This document shows positions 59,879 to 64,000 of a stretch of DNA of 64,000 nucleotides, one piece after another (position 1 is the first letter of the stretch; every line of letters starts with the position of its first letter). The position numbers were made by a program, and so were the translations under genes. The notes under the pieces are model-generated. The model saw only the letters and a list, made by a program, of their open reading frames with translations. It had not been told where the DNA came from and did not search any database. Source of the stretch: Streptomyces tubercidicus (GTDB taxonomy: Bacteria; Actinomycetota; Actinomycetes; Streptomycetales; Streptomycetaceae); the NCBI RefSeq assembly GCF_027497495.1, contig NZ_CP114205.1, positions 1,860,001-1,924,000 of the forward strand. The letters run 5' to 3'.

Positions 59879-60400
59879 TCAGCCCTTCCCGGGGTGCACG
59901 GTTCCGCACGCGGAGCATGTGCGGGCCCGCTCGTCGCCGTAGAACTCCTCGAACACCGGCGGCAGATCGCCCACGATGTCGCGGACCTGGAGCTCCGCCT
60001 CGTACACGGTCGCGGAGCAGGACGGGCAGTACCACAGGAACTTCTCCAGCGTGCCCTCCTCACGGACCCGCTCGATGACCAGGCCGATGGAGTCGGGGTC
60101 GGGGCGCTGCGGGGAGTGCGGCACATGGCCCGGCAGCAGCCACGCCTGCCCCTCCTTGATGTGCACGGTCCGCGGGCCCTCGTCGGTCATGAGGTCGACA
60201 TGCATGTCCCCCTTGATCTGGTAGAACCACTCCTCGTACGGATCCAGGTGGAAGTCGGTGCGCTGGTTGGGGCCACCGATGATCTGGACGATGAAGTCCT
60301 TGCCGAGCGACATGGTCCGGTTGTTCACCGGCGGCTTCAGCAGGTGCGCGTGCGCGTCGATCCAGCCCTGGAAGTCGATGACCTCGGGAATGTCGGTCAC
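59879..60400 (-). CDS. nbaC: 3-hydroxyanthranilate 3,4-dioxygenase
   Basis: 173 residues, cupin. Iron ligands are in [20 protein letters not shown] (His and Glu) and [11 protein letters not shown] (His). The C-terminal rubredoxin-like Cys pairs [10 protein letters not shown] and [11 protein letters not shown] of the bacterial enzyme are intact. It opens the ring of 3-hydroxyanthranilate. Overlaps the aminomuconate deaminase gene by four bases. Confidence 0.95.
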   Translation of the reverse strand: MTDIPEVIDFQGWIDAHAHLLKPPVNNRTMSLGKDFIVQIIGGPNQRTDFHLDPYEEWFYQIKGDMHVDLMTDEGPRTVHIKEGQAWLLPGHVPHSPQRPDPDSIGLVIERVREEGTLEKFLWYCPSCSATVYEAELQVRDIVGDLPPVFEEFYGDERARTCSACGTVHPGKG

Positions 60401-60846
60401 GGTGTCTCCTCGACGGTGGTGGCGGCCGGGGCGGTGGCCGGCAGGTGGGCCACGGCCTGGATCTCGATGAGCAGGTGGGGATGCGGGAGTTGGTGGACGG
60501 CGACGGTGGTCCTGGCCGGGCCGTTCTCGTCGAAGTGCTGGCCGTAGACCTCGTTGTAGCCGCCGAAGTCGTTCATGGAGACCAGATAGGTGGTCACTTG
60601 GACGACGTCGGCGAGGCTGCCTCCCGCGTCGGCGAGGATGTCGGCGATGTTCTCGATGACGGCGCGGGTCTGCGCCCGGATATCGAGAGCGGTCGTGCCC
60701 ATCTCGTCCGTCGTGACGCCGACGAAGGAGTTGTCGGGGCGGCGGGAGCTGGTGCCGGAGACGAACACCAGGTCACCGGCGCGGCGGAAGTGCGGGAAGC
60801 GGCCGCGCGGGGTCGCCTTCCCCGGGACGATACGTGCCTGGTCCAT
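60397..60846 (-). CDS. nbaF: 2-aminomuconate deaminase (RidA family)
   Basis: 149 residues from ATG 60844-60846. RidA/YjgF fold: [40 protein letters not shown] and [20 protein letters not shown]. In this operon context it should hydrolyse 2-aminomuconate to 4-oxalocrotonate and ammonia. General RidA imine hydrolysis is the fallback. The ATG overlaps the stop of the upstream decarboxylase gene. Confidence 0.88.
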   Translation of the reverse strand: MDQARIVPGKATPRGRFPHFRRAGDLVFVSGTSSRRPDNSFVGVTTDEMGTTALDIRAQTRAVIENIADILADAGGSLADVVQVTTYLVSMNDFGGYNEVYGQHFDENGPARTTVAVHQLPHPHLLIEIQAVAHLPATAPAATTVEETP

Positions 60847-61610
60847 CACACGCTCCGCACACTGACCCGGCCGAGACCGGTGATCTCGCAGGTGGTCACC
60901 CCGGGCGTCAGGGGGATCGCCTCGGTGGCCGCGCCCGCGAGCACGACATCGCCCGCACGCAGCGGGATGCCCCGACGCCGGGCCATGTCGAGCAGCGCGC
61001 ACAGTGCGTTCGACGGTCCGTCGAGGATGGCCGCGGTGGACCCCAGGATCTCGCGGCTTCCGCCGTGCAGCCGTACGGGGAGGGCGGAGACGTCCTGGAC
61101 GGGCCGCCACGCGCCGATGACATAGCCCGCCGCGGAGGTGTTGTCCGCGACGACGTCCTCGTAGGTGAAGCGGAAGTCCCGGTAGCGGGAGTCGATGATC
61201 TCCAACGCGGGCGCCACGGCGTCCACACAGGCGGCGATGTCGGTGTCGGGGGCGTCCGTGTCCACGTCCTGGGCGAGCCAGAAGGCGACCTCCGGCTCCA
61301 CCTTCGGGTGGATGAACCGGGCCAGTTCGACCTCGCCGCCGTCGGCAACGCACATGGCGTCGGTCAGCCGGCCGACGATGATCTCCGAAACCCCCATCTG
61401 CGCCATCTTGGCCCTGCTGGTGAAGCCCAACTTGACGCCGGTGGATCCCTCGCCGCGCGCCGCACGCCGGGCGAGGAGCGCGGCCTGGATGGCGTAGGCG
61501 TCCTCGATGTCCAGGGTGTGGGTGTCGGCGAGGCTCGGGGTGTCGGCCACATACGTCTGGGCGTTGTCGAGCCGGGTGGCCAGTGCGCCGATCGTCTCCG
61601 TGGCGATCAT
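60846..61610 (-). CDS. nbaG: 4-oxalocrotonate decarboxylase
   Basis: 254 residues, FAH-like: [60 protein letters not shown] and [18 protein letters not shown]. It forms 2-oxopent-4-enoate, the substrate of the hydratase at 56169-56999, with which it shares ancestry. It is separated from the dehydrogenase gene by about 207 bases without a gene. Confidence 0.9.
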   Translation of the reverse strand: MIATETIGALATRLDNAQTYVADTPSLADTHTLDIEDAYAIQAALLARRAARGEGSTGVKLGFTSRAKMAQMGVSEIIVGRLTDAMCVADGGEVELARFIHPKVEPEVAFWLAQDVDTDAPDTDIAACVDAVAPALEIIDSRYRDFRFTYEDVVADNTSAAGYVIGAWRPVQDVSALPVRLHGGSREILGSTAAILDGPSNALCALLDMARRRGIPLRAGDVVLAGAATEAIPLTPGVTTCEITGLGRVSVRSV

Positions 61611-61817
61611 CGGTCACCTCCTTCGCGGTGGCCGGCGGTGAGCGCGGCGGCGACGCCGGACATGCGGCGTACGCCGGGTCCTGGCCTGCGGCCGCCGGAT
61701 GCGGCGTGCGGGGCGATGTCCACGGTCAAGTCCTCCTGGCCGCCGGAGCGTTGCCGGCGGCCGGTTCGATCACGGGTGCGGGAACCGGGGGCCGGTGCCC
61801 CGTCGCGGCGGGCGCCT

Positions 61818-63290
61818 TCACAGCTGCACGCACACATTGGTTGGTTCGGTGTAGAAGTGCAGGGACGAGGCGCCGCCCTCCCGGCCGAGGCCGGACAGGC
61901 CGACACCGCCGAACGGCGAGCGCAGGTCCCGCAGGAACCAGGTGTTGACCCAGGCCATGCCCACGTTCATCGCCTGGGCCACGCGGTGCCCGCGCCGCAG
62001 GTCGCGGGTCCACACGGAGGCGGCGAGACCGTACTCGGTGTCGTTGGCCAGGTCGATGGCCTCCGCCTCCGTGTCGAACGGGATCAGCGCGGCGACGGGT
62101 CCGAAGATCTCCTCACGCACCGGCCGGTCGCAGTTGGTCAGGCCCGTCCACAGCGTCGGTTCGATCCACGAGCCGCCGTCCAGCACGGCGCCCAGGCTGG
62201 GCGTGTTCCCGCCGGTGAGGACCTTGGCACCCAGCTCTTCGGCAAGGTCCAGGTACCCCCGCACTTTCTCGCGGTGCGCCTGAGAGATGAGCGGCCCGGT
62301 CGTGGTGGCCGCCTCCAGCGGGCTGCCCAGGCGCAGCGATCGCGCCCGCTCGACCAGCCCGTCGGCGATGTCGGCGAAGACCGACCGCTGGACGTAGACC
62401 CGCTCGGTGCACAGGCACACCTGGCCGGTGTTGGCGAACACCGACCGGGTCAGGCCGTCCAGGGTCTCCTCCAGGTCGGCGTCCTCGAAGACGACCGCGG
62501 CGTTCTTGCCGCCCAGTTCGAAGGAGACCGGGCGCACGCGCGGCGCCACCGTCTTCATCACGCGGGCGCCGGTCGCCGACGAACCGGTGAAGGTGACACC
62601 GTCGATCCACGGATCCGTCGTGAGGTACTCCCCGGCCGAGCCGCCGCCGAAGCCGTGCACCACGTTGTAGGCGCCCGCCGGGAGCCCCGCCTCGGCGAGC
62701 ACCTCGGCGAGCAGGGTCGCCGTACCGGGCGTCTCCTCGCTGGGCTTGACGACGACGGCGTTGCCGCAGGCCAGCGCCGGGGCCACCTTCCATGTGAGCA
62801 GCAGCAGCGGCAGGTTCCACGGCACGATGACCGCGACCACGCCGAGCGGCTTGCGCACCGCGTAGTTGAGGGCGTGACGTCCGCCGGGCAGGTCGGTCAG
62901 GAAGGACTCCTGGCCGGCCGCGGCGATCACGTCGGCGAAGGTCCGGAAGTTGGCCACGGCGCGGGCCACGTCCAGGTCGCGGGCCAGGGTGACGGGCTTG
63001 CCGGTGTCGGCCACCTCGGCGGCCACGAACTCCTCGAACCGCGCCTCGATCAGGTCCGCCGCCCTGCGCAGCACCTCGGTCCGCTCCCGGACCGGGGTCG
63101 CCGACCAGGTGTCCAGCGCCTTGCGCGCCGCCGTGACGGCCCGGCCCACCAAAGGAGCGTCGGCCTCGTGGACGCGGGCGTGCACGCGGCCGGTGGCCGG
63201 GTCGATTGCGTCGAAGCAGCGGTCGTCGGGGTCGACGAACCGCCCGTCGACGAAGTTGCGGATCCACCGCGGAGGAGTCTGTGCCGTCAT
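61818..63290 (-). CDS. nbaE: 2-aminomuconate-semialdehyde dehydrogenase
   Basis: 490 residues, ALDH superfamily, NAD-dependent. Catalytic Cys in NTGQVCLCTERVYVQRS, Glu in VSFELGGKNAAVVFEDADL, Asn in VIVPWNLPLLLLTWK. It oxidises 2-aminomuconate semialdehyde to 2-aminomuconate; hydroxymuconate semialdehyde is a possible alternative substrate. ATG 63290 follows GGGAG; a GTG or ATG 9-12 codons earlier is possible. First gene of the leftward nba operon. Confidence 0.9.
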   Translation of the reverse strand: MTAQTPPRWIRNFVDGRFVDPDDRCFDAIDPATGRVHARVHEADAPLVGRAVTAARKALDTWSATPVRERTEVLRRAADLIEARFEEFVAAEVADTGKPVTLARDLDVARAVANFRTFADVIAAAGQESFLTDLPGGRHALNYAVRKPLGVVAVIVPWNLPLLLLTWKVAPALACGNAVVVKPSEETPGTATLLAEVLAEAGLPAGAYNVVHGFGGGSAGEYLTTDPWIDGVTFTGSSATGARVMKTVAPRVRPVSFELGGKNAAVVFEDADLEETLDGLTRSVFANTGQVCLCTERVYVQRSVFADIADGLVERARSLRLGSPLEAATTTGPLISQAHREKVRGYLDLAEELGAKVLTGGNTPSLGAVLDGGSWIEPTLWTGLTNCDRPVREEIFGPVAALIPFDTEAEAIDLANDTEYGLAASVWTRDLRRGHRVAQAMNVGMAWVNTWFLRDLRSPFGGVGLSGLGREGGASSLHFYTEPTNVCVQL

Positions 63291-63618
63291 GGCTCCCACC
63301 CTGGGATCGCGAGCCATGACTGACAAATGATCTTTTTGGTTACCGCTATGCCCACTTCGGTATGCGCCTGCGGCCTGCGCTCTCGTCTGCCGCCGCCAGG
63401 GCCGCTTCCCCGCAGATCAGGAGAGGGTGACGGGGTCCACGAGGGTCGGGGAAGAGCCGCGCCGGACGGGCTGCCGACAACCGGGATCAGGCGCCGCCCA
63501 TACCTGAACCGCTATAGCGGCGGGCCGAACCGGCATTTGTCTCCTCTGACCACCGGGCCCAGGATCCACCGTTAACGCGGGGCCCGCCCGCCGTCCCCCC
63601 AGCAGATGAGGCAATCCC

Positions 63619-64000
63619 ATGAGCGACGCGGAGCGTCCCACGGGCGCGAGCAGAACAGCGCTTGCCACCCTCCTCGGCACCACTTTGGAGTGGTACGACT
63701 TCTTCCTCTACGGCACGGCCGCCGCCCTGGTCTTCGACAAGCAGTTCTTCCCGTCCCTGAGCCCCGCGGCCGGCACCCTCGCCGCCTTCAGCACCCTCGC
63801 GGTGGGCTTCGTGGCCCGTCCGCTCGGCGGCCTGGTCTTCGGGCACTTCGGCGACCGCCTCGGACGCCGCTCCACGCTGGTGGTCTCACTGCTGCTGATG
63901 GGCATCGGCTCCACCCTCATCGGGCTCGTGCCGGGCTACGGCACCATCGGCCTGTGGGCCCCGGTGCTGCTGGTCGTGCTGCGTATCGTCCAGGGCATCG
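63619..64000 (+). CDS. MHS-family (metabolite:H+) MFS transporter, N-terminal part
   Basis: Starts ATG 63619 with GAGG upstream; 127 codons are present before the window ends. MHS signatures LLGTTLEWYDFFLYGTAAAL, VGFVARPLGGLVFGHFGDRL and GRRSTLVVSLLLMGIGSTLI are clear. Close relatives import aromatic or dicarboxylic acids. Adjacent and divergent to the nba operon, so it likely imports anthranilate-type substrates. The 290 bases before it (63327-63618) hold the divergent promoters and no gene. Confidence 0.9.
   Translation, partial: MSDAERPTGASRTALATLLGTTLEWYDFFLYGTAAALVFDKQFFPSLSPAAGTLAAFSTLAVGFVARPLGGLVFGHFGDRLGRRSTLVVSLLLMGIGSTLIGLVPGYGTIGLWAPVLLVVLRIVQGI

Noticed and set aside
60834..63323. 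829-codon + frame antisense to the nba dehydrogenase and decarboxylase genes
   Set aside because: Shadow frame rich in Gly/Arg/Val; the minus-strand genes have all catalytic motifs.

Overview
This window is high-GC DNA from a Streptomyces or close relative. The base composition, frequent GTG starts, and families such as Hen1, SepF-like, CU044_2847/TCD1, DUF6415 and DUF2975 with a small HTH all fit. About 65 genes or gene remnants are supported. No tRNA or rRNA gene and no cas gene was seen.

Layout. (1) 1-6869 is chromosomal core: the N-terminal half of hen1, an F420-type luciferase-like oxidoreductase, a DUF6099-like protein, a MazG-like pyrophosphatase coupled to an ATPase, a short SepF-like protein and corA. 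(2) 6979-33492 is a roughly 26.5-kb accessory island. It lies between two nearly identical 294-bp direct repeats (6685-6978 and 33493-33786) that copy the 3' end of corA and its downstream flank. The island holds a broken OLD nuclease carrying an IS5-type insertion, a Fic-type toxin-antitoxin pair, a CGNR regulator with an epoxide hydrolase, a compact peptide/oxygenase/kinase operon, many gene fragments, and well over a dozen stretches of type I-E CRISPR repeats. All arrays run in the + direction and several have near-identical leaders. A short array of a different repeat type (33016-33176) sits near the right edge. (3) 33787-41208 is mixed: a glycine-betaine-type binding protein beside a decayed permease operon, an FAD oxidoreductase, a PIG-L deacetylase, IS remnants, a MITE and two orphan CRISPR repeats. 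(4) 41305-47460 encodes cell-surface and exported proteins, including a DyP peroxidase, a beta-helix lipoprotein and an 859-residue sortase-type protein. (5) 48102-50734 is a damaged YcaO/TfuA-type RiPP locus with a second JmjC-like oxygenase. (6) 51618-53816 encodes a GAF/SpoIIE/kinase-type phosphatase. (7) 54146-64000 is a coherent catabolic cluster for 3-hydroxyanthranilate/2-aminomuconate (nba-type) and 2-hydroxypentadienoate meta-cleavage, with IclR and LysR regulators and the start of an MHS-family transporter.

How the parts work together. In the catabolic cluster, 3-hydroxyanthranilate would be ring-opened (59879-60400), decarboxylated (58883-59875), oxidised (61818-63290), deaminated (60397-60846) and decarboxylated (60846-61610) to 2-oxopent-4-enoate. 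The hydratase, aldolase and acetaldehyde dehydrogenase (54146-56999) would convert that to pyruvate and acetyl-CoA. In the island, the arrays can only work if cas genes lie elsewhere. Repeated leader and tail modules suggest the arrays multiplied by segmental duplication rather than separate origins.

The best candidates for undescribed biology are the cas-less array archipelago in a repeat-bounded island, the four spacers that are themselves long inverted repeats, and the translationally coupled operon at 20209-23001 (DUF6415-type protein, membrane peptide, 33-residue Gly/Asp-rich peptide, JmjC-like oxygenase, APH-like kinase).
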